From Platanthera guangdongensis (Eukaryota; Streptophyta; Magnoliopsida; Asparagales; Orchidaceae), in the NCBI GenBank assembly GCA_039583875.1, contig CM077150.1:2932332-2996331 (forward strand): DNA of 64,000 nt, in the 5' to 3' direction. The position numbers and the translations under genes are program-made. This document shows, piece by piece, positions 20,107 through 32,993 of this stretch. The notes below the pieces were generated by a model. That model worked only from the letters and a program-made list of their open reading frames with translations, did no database searches and was not told the origin of the DNA. Each line of letters opens with the position of its first letter. Position 1 is the first letter of the stretch.

Positions 20107-22101
20107 TGAAATATATAGTACCTAAACACCTAGAGGGGGGGTGAATAGGTGACCAAATTCTTTTTAACTTTTTATGGCAGCAATCAGTATTTAACACAGA
20201 TTTAACTATTTCACAGCAATTACACAGCATTCACAACAAACCACAGCACATAGAAGACACACAATTTTATAGAGGTTCCCCAAGGTTTGGGTACATCCAC
20301 TTTCCCACTTCGCCTATCTAGCAGTGTACTAGATTCGGCCAAACTTCTCCACTATCTCAGAACCCAAAACAGGCTCCTACACCTCAGGCCCAAGGCCCTA
20401 CAACTGAGCTTCTTCATAAAGCCTACACTCAGCCACAAAGGCCTACACTCAGCCACCAAGGCCTACACTCAGCCACCAAGGCCTACAATCAGAGATTTCA
20501 ATCTCCTACACTCAGGCTCTCAAGCCCTACACTCAGCCTTTATAATTACAGGCTTACAAGACTCAGATCCAAAGGATCCTACAAGATAAAATGAATACAA
20601 AATTGTGACTCAACAACTCAGAGAAAATAGAGAGAAGAGTTGTGAGTTTCTTGATGAGTTCTTGGAAGAACTCAGCTGAAATCAATCTGACTTAGCTTTC
20701 TTCAAAGCTTCTTGAAAATAGAACTCGATAAGATTGACTCCTTCTGCAGTTGATCCTTGATCTCTGCCACTTAAGATTCAGAGTGAATCTGAACCCTTCT
20801 TCTCAGCCTGGTTCCAACAACTGATTTCTTGGATGAAGCTCTCTCTCTCCAACTTCTTAGATCTTCACTTGATAGCTAGATCTTCCTTTTTAATCTGAAC
20901 TTGGACTTGTGTTCAATCTATTCAACAACTACTTATGTAGACAACATAAGCCTATTTATAGGCCTTCTTCATGGTAACCGGCTGGTCCGGTTCATAACTG
21001 AATTCTGACAACTCTGACAGGTGCTGTAGACCGGCTGGAATGGCAGCTGTCAAGTCATCCAGTCAGTTCTTGAAAATTCTGTAACTGTCTTTAAGTGTCG
21101 AGACTGTCTGTCTTTAAGTGTCGACACTTATAGACCAAGTGTCGACACATGTTGTCTGAGTGTCGACACTAGCCTACAAGGTGTCGACACAACTCCTTGT
21201 GTTGTAGATATTATATCTCGACACTACTTCTTCTTCATGTGTCGACACAAGTACTTCAGAATTTTGCTGAATTCTTCTAAGTGTCGACACAACACCTTTG
21301 TGTCGACACATCTTTATGTGTTGAATCTGTTAAGTGTAGACACTGCTTCTTGATGTCGACACATGTCTTCAGTGTTGATATTTGTTGAGTGTCGACACAT
21401 TGCTCTGGGTGTCGACACTTTCTTCTTCTGTCGAGACTCTGGCTGAGTGTCGACACATTCCTTTAGTGTCGACACTTGTACTTAGAATATTTTGTTGAAC
21501 TTTGCTGATCTTTGCTAAGTGTCGACACAGCTCCTTGTGTCGACACTTTCTTCAAGTGTTGAGTCTTCAGCTGAGTGTCGACACATTGTTCTGGGTGTCG
21601 ACACTTACTTCAAGTGTTGACTCTTCTGATGAGTGTCGACACATTGTTCTGGGTGTCGACACTTGTACTTAGTCTCTGCAGACTTTTGCTGAGTGTCGAC
21701 ACAGCCTCCAAGTGTCGACACTTTCTGATGTAGACACAGTTTTTCTGGGTGTCGACACAACTGCTAAGTGTCGACACAGCTTCACTGTCTTTTCTTCACT
21801 GAGTGTCGACACAGCTCCTTGTGTCGACACTTTCTGTCTGGTGTCGACTCAGCATCTCTGGTGTCGACACAATGACTCCAAGTGTCGACACTGCTTACCT
21901 GGGTGTCGACACAAGTCTTCTTAAGTGTCGACACTTTCCCTCTGGGTGTCGACACATGGACTTAGAAACATTTACTTCTTTCCTGCAAATACTTAGCCTG
22001 CACAAATAAACTCAAAACACATCAAATACATTTTTGATGTATATCATTGAGTTGGGTGGGGCTTCTTCAAATCAGGTACATTTAGACCAATGTACCCAAC
22101 A
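20107..22101 (-). repeat. Sirevirus-like 3' LTR (1995 bp)
   Basis: On the minus strand it starts TGTTGGGTACATTGG and ends in TATATATTTCA. It carries the GTGTCGACAC array (21118-21957) and a minus-strand TATAAATAGG around 20952. A 20-bp GCCTACACTCAGCCACCAAG repeat has more copies here (about 20420-20540) than in the other LTR, which explains most of the length difference. Confidence 0.95.
21118..21957. repeat. Palindrome array, about 28 copies of GTGTCGACAC
   Basis: By eye I count 28 exact copies of GTGTCGACAC in 840 bp, plus variants such as GTGTAGACAC, ATGTCGACAC and GTGTTGACTC. Spacing is irregular, roughly 10 to 60 bp. In element orientation it lies 150-1000 bp into the LTR and ends some 160 bp upstream of the TATA box. 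That is U3, where retrotransposon enhancers reside. Confidence 0.9.
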
Positions 22102-22394
22102 ATCTCCCTCTATTTGGAGAAGTCATAACCCTTAGTTAATGATATACACCATTCATAATAAAATTACAAAATGATGTAAAGCAGGATTATATATATAGCA
22201 GGGCAATCATAAACAGGTATTAAACAAACATGTACACATAGATAGCATCACAGAATAATTATGAAATAAATTTAACACATAACAAATTTATTACACAACA
22301 CATTGTTCCAATACTTTGTCATATTCTTATTTCAAAAAGTTTACAGAATGTTTTACATCAAAAATTATATAGTAAACTTTAAAAAATTCTAATT

Positions 22395-25187
22395 CTATTT
22401 CTGTTCATGCTCCTTGATCACTATTCCTTTTCCATCTTGTACTTTGGCTTGAACAGGAGCTTCAGCAACCTCAGCATCAGCAGGCTTCTTGCCTTTCAGA
22501 TCTTTCTTCTTTAGCTCTTCTGCTTTAATCTTTTGCCTTTCAAAATAATGATATGGCGTGGGAAAGTACTTGCTATGCTCCAGAGCAGTAGGAGGTAGCT
22601 TTCTCATCTTGGCCTTTCTTCTGTATTGAAATATAGCCTCCTGCCTTGACTCATGTTTTCTCCATTCAGCCTCAGAAAATCATTTATTCCTGTCATGGAT
22701 GTTATCCTTTGCCGCTTTCCATGCAGTCAAAATAATGTTCCTAGAGGTGGGGCTCCACTGCTCAAAGTCAGGTCTTTGTTCAGCTTGCTCCCTGAACCTC
22801 TTCTTTGATAATCTGATTTCATCTTCAGCTTGCTCCTTCAAGATGGCTTCCTGTAAAGCTTCAGATACAGGCTGAACAACTTTCTCTATTATGACATTGT
22901 CATTACCCCCAGGTGGGCTATACATGGACTGTATGTCAGCATGGATCATGTCAAAATCTGGTGAAGGATAGATCACTTGAGCTACTTCTGGTTGCTCACC
23001 TCCAAGATAGGCAGGGTTAATTCCAGATTCTGCTACATTATCATCATTACAAAGAGGAGGATAACCAAGAGTGGCTCTGATGGAATTAGAAACCTATTTT
23101 GCATGGTCAGAGCCAGCTTTGACTAAGACCCTCTCCCCCTTTATGACTTCTCTTTCTATGTGATCCCTTAAGTCATCTTTTTGAAATCTGATTTGGGCAT
23201 TGAGATAATTGACTCCATCCCTGTAGAAAGGTCTTAACCTTTGGAGTTTTTTAGAGATCAGCTTCTGAGAGTCTTGAATAGCAGTTGTAATATCAGTTAA
23301 GCTCTCTTGCAGTGCTTTATCAAAAGTTGTCATAGCAGTAGCAGTAGAAGTTGTTAGGCCAGCAGCAATGTTCTTCATTTCTGTGACAATAGCATTGTGA
23401 GATTGTGTCAAATTGTCATTCATTCTTATTTGGTTCTCTAGAACATACTCCTGCTTCTGTGCTATGTCATCTACTTGAGCCTTTATCTTTTCCTGATATG
23501 TAGCAAGATAGACTACTGCATTCCCACCCTTGTGGAAGCAGTCAGTCATCTCTTTCTTATTAAGATTCATCTCAAATCTTATTGACTTGATATCCTGGGC
23601 CAGATCAAATTGCAATGATTTCTGCCCTTCATCCACATACTTCTCAATTGCCTGCCTATGCTCATCCAGTTTAATTTGCATTGCAACCATCAGTGCACTA
23701 TAATCAACAGTTGGAGCTGGCTGTGATATAGGCTGTGGAGCAACAGTTTGTAAAGCCTTTTTATAACTCTGGCTCCTTCTTCTAAATACTTGAAACTTTC
23801 TTTTCTTAGCCCTTGTTGCTTCTTCATCTTCAGAGGCTGAAGTACTTGCTATCTCTACCCTCTCCTTAGGTAGCTCTTCAACAGCTTGGGGCTTTTCAGG
23901 TTCTTCCCTTACAGGCTCTTCAGGAATTGGCACTTGCTCCCCCTCAACTGGAGCATTCTCCCCCTCAGCAGCAGCAGTTTCCTTGTCAAAATCTGCTTGA
24001 TCCAGATTTAGAAATAAATCTTCCATGGTATACTCTTGTGGAGAATGAGCTGGAGAAATTCTGGGCTCATCTACCATTAGATTAGATACAAACTGAGCTG
24101 CAGTAGATGTGTCTTCCATGACAACATTTGGAACTTGACTAGCAGTCTGTGCTTGCTGATAAACATCAGACAAATCAGTATCTTCTATAGGAAAAACCAA
24201 AGCATTAAGCTCAGTAATTACATCTAGAATTATGGTTGTAGCTTGCTCACTTTCAAGAGGAGTGGGTTCTTCCACAACTAGTGGTTCCCCCTGGATGTCA
24301 GCTACATCTTGAGGAGCTGGAGACTTCTCAACAGTCTCTTCTTCATGCTCATCAGGTGTGAAGACAACTTGCTCTTCACTTTCAGAGCTGCTGGATTGAT
24401 CCTGAGCCACTGGGGCAGACTTCCTCTTCTTCTTGAGTGGGGTTTCCTTTTCAGAAGTGATCTTCTCAGGGGTTGGCATCTCCTTAGTCAACACCCTGTC
24501 CCATCTGGAGAATATTCTCATATCCATTTTTCTCATATGGTTGATTTTTGTTCCAGCTGCTTGACTCATTATCTCTGGAATACTTCCAGCAAGGTATAGA
24601 CTTATGATCCTGCCCAAGTTGGGCTTCTTTAGGCTTTCTTTAATTTTCTCAAATATCACAACAGACCAATCTGTCTTCAAAGTAAAGATTATCCTTGTCA
24701 TAATGTTGAACATATGGGCTGATATCCTATCATACCCTCCTGGCTTACTTAAGATGACCTTGCCAATAATTTCTGATAGGAATTTCCCTTGACTATTCAT
24801 GCATTTCCTATTGAAAACTGAGCCAATTTTCATCTTAGCATCCAGTCCACACCATGCCAATGCATCTCTGGACCTGGAAGCTGTAACCTCTTCTTCTTCC
24901 TTAGTTCTAGGCAGCTGAAGTACTTTTCTCAGACTTTTTGAAGAGACCTTAACCTTCTCACCATGGACCCTGGACTTGATCTTGAATCCAGATTCGTCCA
25001 CTTCAGCTCCATTGAGGAATTCCAGTACCTCTTTCTTCCAGATTTTTGAAGGTTCAGAAACAAGGAATTCCAACCCCGAGTCTGCAACTAAGGTTACTAC
25101 AGTCTTGATTTCTTGGTCGGCATCATCAAAAGCATTGTGCACCAGCTCGTAGCCTTCGTTGACGTTTTCCTCAAGCCTTGACGCCAT
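22395..25187 (-). pseudogene. Env-like (ORF3) of the Sirevirus-like element
   Basis: The start is chosen at ATG 25187 (MASRLEENVNEGYELVHNAF). An upstream in-frame GTG at 25235 is less likely because the intervening codons fall in the palindrome region. The frame runs about 930 codons to 22395 with two in-frame stops, TAG at 23094-23096 and TGA at 22680-22682. The N-terminal 250 residues resemble the plant-transposon protein domain seen downstream of pol in SIRE/Maximus elements. An acidic, Pro/Glu-rich middle follows, then a long helical and probably coiled-coil stretch (about residues 530-700) and a Lys-rich tail. I see no clear signal peptide or membrane segment, so a true envelope role is doubtful. 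Function is unknown. Confidence 0.75.
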
Positions 25188-25220
25188 TAGGGTTTGATGA
25201 ATTTGACTGGAGAGAAGAGA

Positions 25221-25675
25221 GGTGTCGACACACAAGTTTTGGTCTCGAAACTTTTGAAAGCGTGTCGACAGAATAAGGCAAAACCCTATTTATACCTTTC
25301 TAGTTTTGAAGATGAAAAGGCGGGCAGCCAACTTAAATTGTGTCGACACTGTCAATAAGTGTCGACACTGACTTATAATGTCTCGACACTTACATGTCGA
25401 CACAAGTTTAGTCAACAAATTATATGTGTCGACACGTGTTTATGTGTCGACACCACTTAACTCGACATTTAGTCGAGACTTTACTTAGATAATTCTGAGT
25501 AAACACTTAGTGTCGACACCACCTTGGTTGTGTCGACACCAACTTGTCATGCGTCGACACTAATATTCTGAAGTGTCGACACCAACTTTCTAGATGTGTC
25601 GACACCTTTTTCCTGAAGTGTCGACACCACTATTCTGTGTCGACACATAGATCTCTGTGTGTCGACACCTTTTTA
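25221..25675 (-). promoter_or_regulatory. Candidate internal promoter of the env-like ORF
   Basis: About 12 exact GTGTCGACAC copies and several variants lie at 25221-25675, in the gap between the pol stop and the env-like start. On the minus strand a TATAAATAGGG follows the main array at 25284-25294. The distance to ATG 25187 is about 100 nt, enough for a TATA-driven start and a short 5'UTR. The LTR promoter has the same layout: array, then TATAAATAGG. Promoter function is inference. Confidence 0.5.
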
Positions 25676-25700
25676 CTTAGCCATTTCCAATTCTATAAAC

Positions 25701-28700
25701 TTACTCTAAGTTTATCATTCCTAGTTCAATTTTAAACATATTGAACTTAGCTTCTTTTAGGGGCTTAGTATACATATCAGCTAATTGATTATCATTTTTA
25801 ACATATTCTAGTAAAATATCTTCTTTCTTTACATGCTCCCTAAGAAAATGATATTTTATCTCAATATGTTTAGTTCTACTATGGGAAACATGATTATGTG
25901 CAATTGAAATAGCACTTGTAGAATCACAGAAGAGAGGAGTTCTACTTACCTGAAATCAACAGTCCTCAAGCTGATGTTGTATCCACAGAAGTTGAGCACA
26001 ACAACTTCCTACAGCCACATATTCTGATTCTGCAGTGGAGATAGCCACACTTGTTTGTTTTTTGCTACTCCAAGAAATCAGTCCTCCACCTAGGAATTGA
26101 CAGGTTCCAGTAGTATTTTTTCTGTCTTCTTTGCATCCTGCAAAGTCTGCATCTGAATAACCTGTTAGATCAAAATCCTCATTCCTAGGGTACTAGAGGC
26201 CTAGATAAGGAGTGCCCTTTAGATATCTCAATATTCTTTTGACTGCTGTCAAATGAGACTCTTTAGGGCAAGCTTGATACCTTGCACAGACACATGTAGC
26301 ATACATGATATCAGGTCTACTTGCAGTCAAGTATAATAGGGAGCTAACTATCCCTCTATACAAGGTTTCATCTACAGGTTTCCCTGCATCATCCTTGCTA
26401 AGAGACATACTTGACCCCATAGGAGCCTTCATGGTACTGGATGAATCCATACCATACTTCCTTATGAGTTCTAGGGTGAACTTGGACTGGCATATGGATA
26501 AACCACTCTCAGTCTGTCTTACTTGGAGACCCAAGAAGAACTTTAGCTCTCCCATACTACTTATCTCAAATTGACCTTGCATTAGCTCTGCAAACTTTTT
26601 GCAAAGGCTACTTTCAGTAGACCCAAATATAATGTCATCTACATATATTTGGACTAGTATTACTTTGCCTCTAGATTCCCTAAGGAATAGAGTCTTGTCT
26701 ATTTTCCCCCTTGTGAACTTATTCTCAATGAGGAAACTAGACAGAGTTTCATACCAATCCCTAGGGGCTTGCTTTAACCCATATAAAGCTTTCCTAAGTC
26801 TATAGACATGATTAGGTAGAGTAGAATCAACAAAACCTGAGGGTTGTTCCACATAAACTTCTTCTTTAAGATTACCATTTAGAAATGCTGACTTGACATC
26901 CATTTGGTAAACTTTGAATCCTTGAAAGGTTGCATAGGCCAGGAACATTCTTATGGCTTCCAGTCTGGCTACTGGAGCAAAGGTTTGATCAAAATCAATA
27001 CCTTCTTCCTGCTTATATCCTTTAGCAACCAATCTTGCTTTGTTCTTAATGATGACTCCTTGCTCATCCATCTTATTCATATAGATCCACTTGGTTCCAA
27101 TTATATTGTGGTTTTTAGGTTTAGGAACAAGCTCCCAGACCTTGCACCTCTTGAATTGATTGAGTTCTTCTTGCATTGCCTCAATCCAAAGAGGGTCTTT
27201 GATGGCTTCTTCAAACTTCTTAGATTCAACTTGTGATAGAAAGCTGGAGTAGATTGCTGCATTCAGGTTTCTGCTCCTTGTTTGTACCCCTTGTCTTGGA
27301 TCACCAATGATTTGCTCAGCTTGATGATCTCTAAGATGTCTATTGACTGGAGGCATCCTGACTTCAGGTTGAGCTTCTTCAACATTTTCATCATACTGTA
27401 CTTCTTGAACTTCATCAGCAATTGGTACATGTAGTTCTCCCCCTGAACAACAGCCACTGTCTTCTACCTGCTGTCTTGTAGTAGGTTCTTCTTCTATAGT
27501 GAGCTTGTACATCTTCTTTGTTATACCTGTGGGGCTGCATACACTACTAGACAACTCATTGTTAATAAGCCTAGTTTCATCAAATACTATATGTACAGTC
27601 TCTTCTACAACTTGAGTAGACAAGTTGTAGACTCTATAAGCCTTACTATTGTTGTTGTACCCAACAAAAATTCCCTCTTGGGACTTGGCAGCAAACTTAG
27701 TCAAGTAAGACTTTCCATTGTTAAGTATGAAGCACTTACAACCAAAGATCCTGAAGTAGGATAAGTTTGGTTTCCTGCCTTTCACAACCTCATAGGGGGT
27801 CTTGTTGAGGCTTTTAGTTATGGTAGCCCTATTAATAACATGGCATGCAGTATTAACTGCTTCAGCCCAGAAGTATTCTGGTAGTGTTGTATCATTTAAT
27901 AGGGTCCTACCAGCCTCAATCAAGGTTCTATTCTTCCTTTCAGCAATGTCATTTTGCTGAGGTGTTCTTGGTGAAGAAAACTCTTGAAATATCCCAAAGT
28001 GTTCGCATAGTTTTGTCATGATATCAGACTGAAACTCAGTACCATGGTCACTTCTTATTTTGACCACTGTACTATTTAGTTCATTATGAATTTGTCTAAC
28101 AAAGCTATAGAAGACATTGGGTGTTTCAGATTTCTGTCTAAGAAAGAACACCCAGAAAAACCTTGAGTAGTCATCAACAACTACAAAGGTATAGACCTTC
28201 CTACCTAGGCTGTGAACTGGCATTGGACCAAAGAGATCCATATGCAAGAGGTATAAACACCTCACAGCATCTTTGTTTTCTATGCTTCTAAAGGTGGATC
28301 TAGTCTGTTTACCCTTTTGACAAGTTGAGCAAATACCATCTTTAATACACTTAACTTGAGGAACATTCCTCACTAACTCTTTACTAAAGAGTTTGTCAAT
28401 TGTCTTGTAATTAAGATGGGCTAGCCTCTTGTGCCATTTGACACAATGAGAGACTTTCTCATCAGCCACAAGACACACTTGAGAACCATTGGTCTCACAC
28501 ATAATGTCTAGGCAGTAGACATTTCTTTTTCTATAGCCAGTCAAAATGATCTCTTGATCATTTGTCATCTTGATATGACAACCATCCTTAACAAATGAGA
28601 TGTCATATCCTACATCACTTAATTGACTTATACTAATTAGGTTATGTTTCAAACTTTTAACATAAGCCACTTGAGTAATGGTAACTAAGTTACTAGAAAT

Positions 28701-30824
28701 GTTACCAAATCCTTTGATGATTCCTTTTTCAGAACCACCAAAGGTGACTTTTGGACCATCCTTTATTGGTGTGTAGTCCTTTAGTAATTCTCTTGTTCCA
28801 GTCATATGTTTGAAACATCCACTGTCCAAGTACCATATTGGGGCATGACCACTTGGACTCACCTGCAAAACAGATTAATGAACCTTAGAATCCAAAGAAT
28901 TCTTGGGTCCTTGGTACTTGTTAGTTTGCATTCTGACAAGGCTACCTGCTGGTTTTCCAACAGGCAGATTGCTACTCATTTTGGCACTAGCATTGTGCCA
29001 ACAGTCCATTGCAAAGTGGCCTACCTTGCCACAGCACCAACACTCAAACTTATTGTACCTTTGCTTAGGTACTGTCTTTGCTATTTTATCTACAGCAGAC
29101 TTGTTGAGAGTTGGGGCTTTGCCCTTGAACTTGGACTTGGACTAAACAGTTCTTGCAGGTCTAGTAAATCCCAGTCCAGCTTTACCTTTTTGATGAACAA
29201 ATTCATCAATCAAGGGTAGAACATACTTAGGTTTAGAAAACCTAGCAACTAAGTCCTTCTCCTTCTGAAGATTAATCTCCAGACTCTTAATTTGATCATT
29301 CTTAAATGATATAGTTCCCATTTGAATCACAGTTATGTGCTTCAATCTGGCTATCTCATTAAGCTTTTGATCAAACAACTTCTCAAAATCAGTTGCAGCA
29401 GCTTTGAGAATAACAATTTCCTTTGCCTGACTTTTGGCTAGGGACTTGCTCTTCTTATAAGCTTGCAACAGAACTCTATATTCATCTATCAACTGATGAA
29501 TATCTTCTTCAGAATCAGATGCACTCTCATCATTTGATGAGGATGAATCTGATTCTGTACTTGCACAAGAAACTGAACTTAAAGTTGAACTTTGTACCTT
29601 ACTAGGTCCTAGTTGCTCCAGGATTTTGTCACTTTCTGTCAATGTCATTAGTCCTTGGCACTGACAGTCTTCTTGTTCATATATAGAATTCATAATCTGC
29701 ATGAACTCTTCTTCTTCTTCCTCAGCAAACAACCCTATATATGACTCAGCATCTGACTCAGTTTCTGAAGAAGAAATATCTGACAGACTCTTATCCTTTT
29801 TGGCAACAAAAGACTTCTCCTTCTTGCCCTTGTATTGAGTCCTTTTCTTGTCACTTGACTCCTTCCTCTTCTCTGGACAGTCTGCAATGACATGTCCTTG
29901 TCTATTACAGCAATAACACACAATTTTTGATAGTGTAGCTTTGCTAGACTTGGACTTTTTCCTGTCTTTCTTTGAAGACTTCTTTTTCTGATAAGAGTCT
30001 TCCTTTTCCTGTGATGTAGAAGGCCTTGTCCTCCATTGTTTCTTCTTTAAGAACTTCTGGAAATGTCTTGTAAAGGCAGCAAAATCCTCATCACTTTCAC
30101 TGCTTTCAGACTTTGTGCTTACTGACTCATCTGACTCAGATTCTGCTGCTTTTGGTGGAGGAGAAGGTGACTTACTTCTATACTTTCTGGGGGCTTCTGA
30201 TTTAAAGGCCACTGTTCTTTCCTTGTGTTCATTTCTTGTGGATTTCTCCTCTTCTTTTCTCACCAGCAACTGCATTTCATAGGACAGCAGTTTGCGAAAA
30301 AGTGTTGGTGGAGGAATTTCTCCCAGCTTTGCCATTTCCCTGATGACACAGATCTTGGTGTCCCAATCTTTAGTTAGGTACCTTAGAAACTTATCATTGA
30401 GTTCATAATTACTGAACTCTCTGACATAGGACATGAGTTCATTCACTATCCTGTAGAACTTCTTATAGCACTCAGTTATGCTATCACCCTTTTCTTGTCT
30501 AAAACTTTCATACTCTTGATTTAGCAAGGATTTTCTGTCTTGCCTTACTTCTTCAGAACCCTCCATATACACAATAAGAGTATCCCACATCTCTTTGACT
30601 GTCTTACAGTGTATTAGATTCTGAAAAGTTGCATTATCTATGACACTCACTATGATGTTCTGAGCCCTCTTGTCCATGGTGGCTAGAATAATCTCATCCT
30701 TTGTCATTTCAGAGAAATCCTTTGGTGTTCTCTGATTTGCATCTAATACTGACACCTTCATGGGCACATATGACCCTTCCTTTACTGTGATATAAATCCT
30801 AGGGTCTGAAGCTTCCATAAACAA
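25701..30824 (-). pseudogene. gag-pol: Sirevirus-like gag-pol polyprotein with four stops
   Basis: One frame of about 1707 codons runs from ATG 30824 (MFMEASDPRIYITVKEG) to TAA 25701-25703. It is interrupted by TAG at 29142-29144, TAA near 28876, TAG at 26193-26195 and TGA at 25956-25958. Gag has a UBN2-type N-terminal domain, a long charged Ser/Lys/Glu-rich region, and two zinc knuckles (CYCCNRQGHVIADC near 29900 and CWCCGKVGHFAMDC near 29030). Protease has YLDSGC. Integrase has its HHCC domain and D, D, E residues ([22 protein letters not shown]). Reverse transcriptase has [10 protein letters not shown] and YVDD near 26640. RNase H ends with ADMYTKPL. Catalytic motifs are intact. At least two of the stops replace residues that are Trp or Gln in relatives. 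Confidence 0.9.
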
Positions 30825-31004
30825 CCTTACCCTTTCCTTACAGATCCCAAAGATTTATTTCCTACATATAGGTAGCTTCATGAATCCCAATTCCTTGTGA
30901 GTTTCAGTGGAACCCATAGTTCTTGATTTTCTTGATGCTGTTATTGACTTATACTGAATCTGCCAACAGGATCTACTCAGATAGTTATGTCCATTTTTGA
31001 GTAA

Positions 31005-31020
31005 CCTGGCTCTGATACCA
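31005..31020 (-). other. Sirevirus-like primer binding site
   Basis: On the minus strand TGGTATCAGAGCCAGG lies two bases after the 5' LTR. It is a perfect initiator tRNA-Met complement and confirms the minus orientation. Confidence 0.9.
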
Positions 31021-31022
31021 CT

Positions 31023-32988
31023 TGAAAGATATAGTACCTAAACACCTAGAGGGGGGGGGGGTGAATAGGTGACCAAATTCTTTTTAACTTTTTATGGCAG
31101 CAATCAGTATTTAACACAGATTTAACTATTTCACAGCAATTACACAACATTCACAGCAAACCACAGCACACAGAAGACACACAATTTTATAGTGGTTCCC
31201 CAAGGTTTGGGTACATCCACTTTCCCCCTTCGCCTATCTAGCAGTGTACTAGATTCAGCCAAACTTCTCCACTATCTCAGAACCCAAAACAGGCTCCTAC
31301 ACCTCAGGCCCAAGGCCCTACAACTCAGCTTCTTCACAAAGCCTACACTCAGCCACAAAGGCCTACACTCAGCCACCAAGGCCTACACTCAGCCTTTATA
31401 ATTACAGGCTTACAAGACTCAGATCCAAAGGATCCTACAAGATAAAATGAATACAAAATTGTGACTCAACAACTCAGAGAAAAGAGAGAGAAGAGTTGTG
31501 AGTTTCTTGGTGAGTTTCTTGATGAGTTCTTGGAAGAACTCAGCTGAAATCAATCTGACTTAGCTTTCTTCAAAGCTTCTTGAAAATAGAACTCGATAAG
31601 ATTGACTCCTTCTGCAGTTGATCCTTGATCTCTGCCACTTAAGATTCAGAGTGAATCTGAACCCTTCTTCTCAGCCTGCTTCCAACAGCTGATTTCTTGG
31701 ATGTAGCTCTCTCTCTCCAACTTCTTAGATCTTCACTTGATAGCTAGATCTTCCTTTTTAATCTGAACTTGTACTTGTGTTCAATCTCTTCAACAACTAC
31801 TTCTGTAGACAGCATAAGCCTATTTATAGGCCTTCTTTATGGTAACCGGCTGGTCCGATTCATAACTGAATTCTGACAACTCTGACAAGTGCTGTAGACC
31901 GGCTGGAATGCCAGCTGTCAAGTCATCCAGTCAGTTCTTGAAAATTCTGTAACTGTCTTTAAGTGTCGAGACTGTCTGTCTTTAAGTGTCGACACTTATA
32001 GACCAAGTGTCAACACATGTTGTCTGAGTGTCGACACTAGCCTACAAGGTGTCGACACAACTCCTTGTGTTGTAGATATTATATCTCGACACTACTTCTT
32101 CTTCATGTGTCGACACTAAAATTGAGTGTCGACACAAGTACTTCAGAATTTTGCTGAATTCTTCTAAGTGTCGACACAACACCTTTGTGTCGACACATCT
32201 TCATGTGTTGAATCTGTTAAGTGTCGACACTGCTTCTTGATGTCGACACATGTCTTCAGTGTTGATATTTGTTGAGTGTCGACACATTGCTCTGGGTGTC
32301 GACACTTTCTTCTTCTGTCGAGACTCTGACTGAGTGTCGACACATTCCCTTAGTGTCGACACTTGTACTTAGAATATTTTGTTGAACTTTGCTGATCTTT
32401 GCTAAGTGTCGACACAGCTCCTTGTGTCGACACTTTCTTCAAGTGTTGAGTCTTCAGCTGAGTGTCGACACATTGTTCTGGGTGTCGACACTTACTTCAA
32501 GTGTTGACTCTTCTGCTGAGTGTCGACACATTGTTCTGGGTGTCGACACTTGTACTTAGTCTCTGCAGACTTTTGCTGAGTGTCGACACAACCTCCAAGT
32601 GTCGACACTTTCTGATGTAGACACAATTTTTCTGGGTGTCGACACAACTGCTAAGTGTCGACACAACTTCACTGTCTTTTCTTCACTGAGTGTCGACACA
32701 GCTCCTTGTGTCGACACTTTCTGTCTGGTGTCGACTCAGCATCCCTGGTGTCGACACAATGACTCCAAGTGTCGACACTGCTTGCCTGGGTGTCGACACA
32801 AGTCTTCTTAAGTGTCGACACTTTCCCTCTGGGTGTCGACACATGGACTTAGAAACTTTTACTTCTTTCATGCAAATACTTAGCCTGCACAAGTAAACTC
32901 AAAACACATCAAATACATTTTTGATGTATATCATTGAGTTGGGTGGGGCTTCTTCAAATCAGGTACATTTAGACCAATGTACCCAACA
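31023..32988 (-). repeat. Sirevirus-like 5' LTR (1966 bp)
   Basis: It is closely similar to 20107-22101. It carries the palindrome array at about 31986-32842 (one more exact copy than its partner) and a minus-strand TATAAATAGG near 31820. A short GTGAGTTTCTTG duplication near 31500 and a longer G run at 31050 are private to this copy. Confidence 0.95.
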
Positions 32989-32993
32989 CGCGG

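Larger units (their letters stand above)
20107..32988 (-). mobile_element. Sirevirus-like copia element, 12.9 kb, with env-like ORF
   Basis: The element lies on the minus strand inside the right LTR of Copia-2. It is bounded by the exact duplication CGCGG (20102-20106 and 32989-32993). In its own sense the 5' LTR is 31023-32988, followed by a tRNA-Met PBS, one gag-pol frame, a palindrome array with a TATA box, an env-like ORF, a polypurine tract (AAATAGAGGGAGAT) and the 3' LTR 20107-22101. Size, the DSGC protease motif, two zinc knuckles and an extra ORF downstream of pol all match the SIRE/Maximus lineage. All coding regions share one frame and are broken only by nonsense codons. Confidence 0.93.

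Noticed and set aside
21118..21957. CRISPR-like array of short palindromic repeats
   Set aside because: The repeat is only 10-12 bp, spacing is irregular, it lies inside an LTR that is present twice, and the context is a plant genome.
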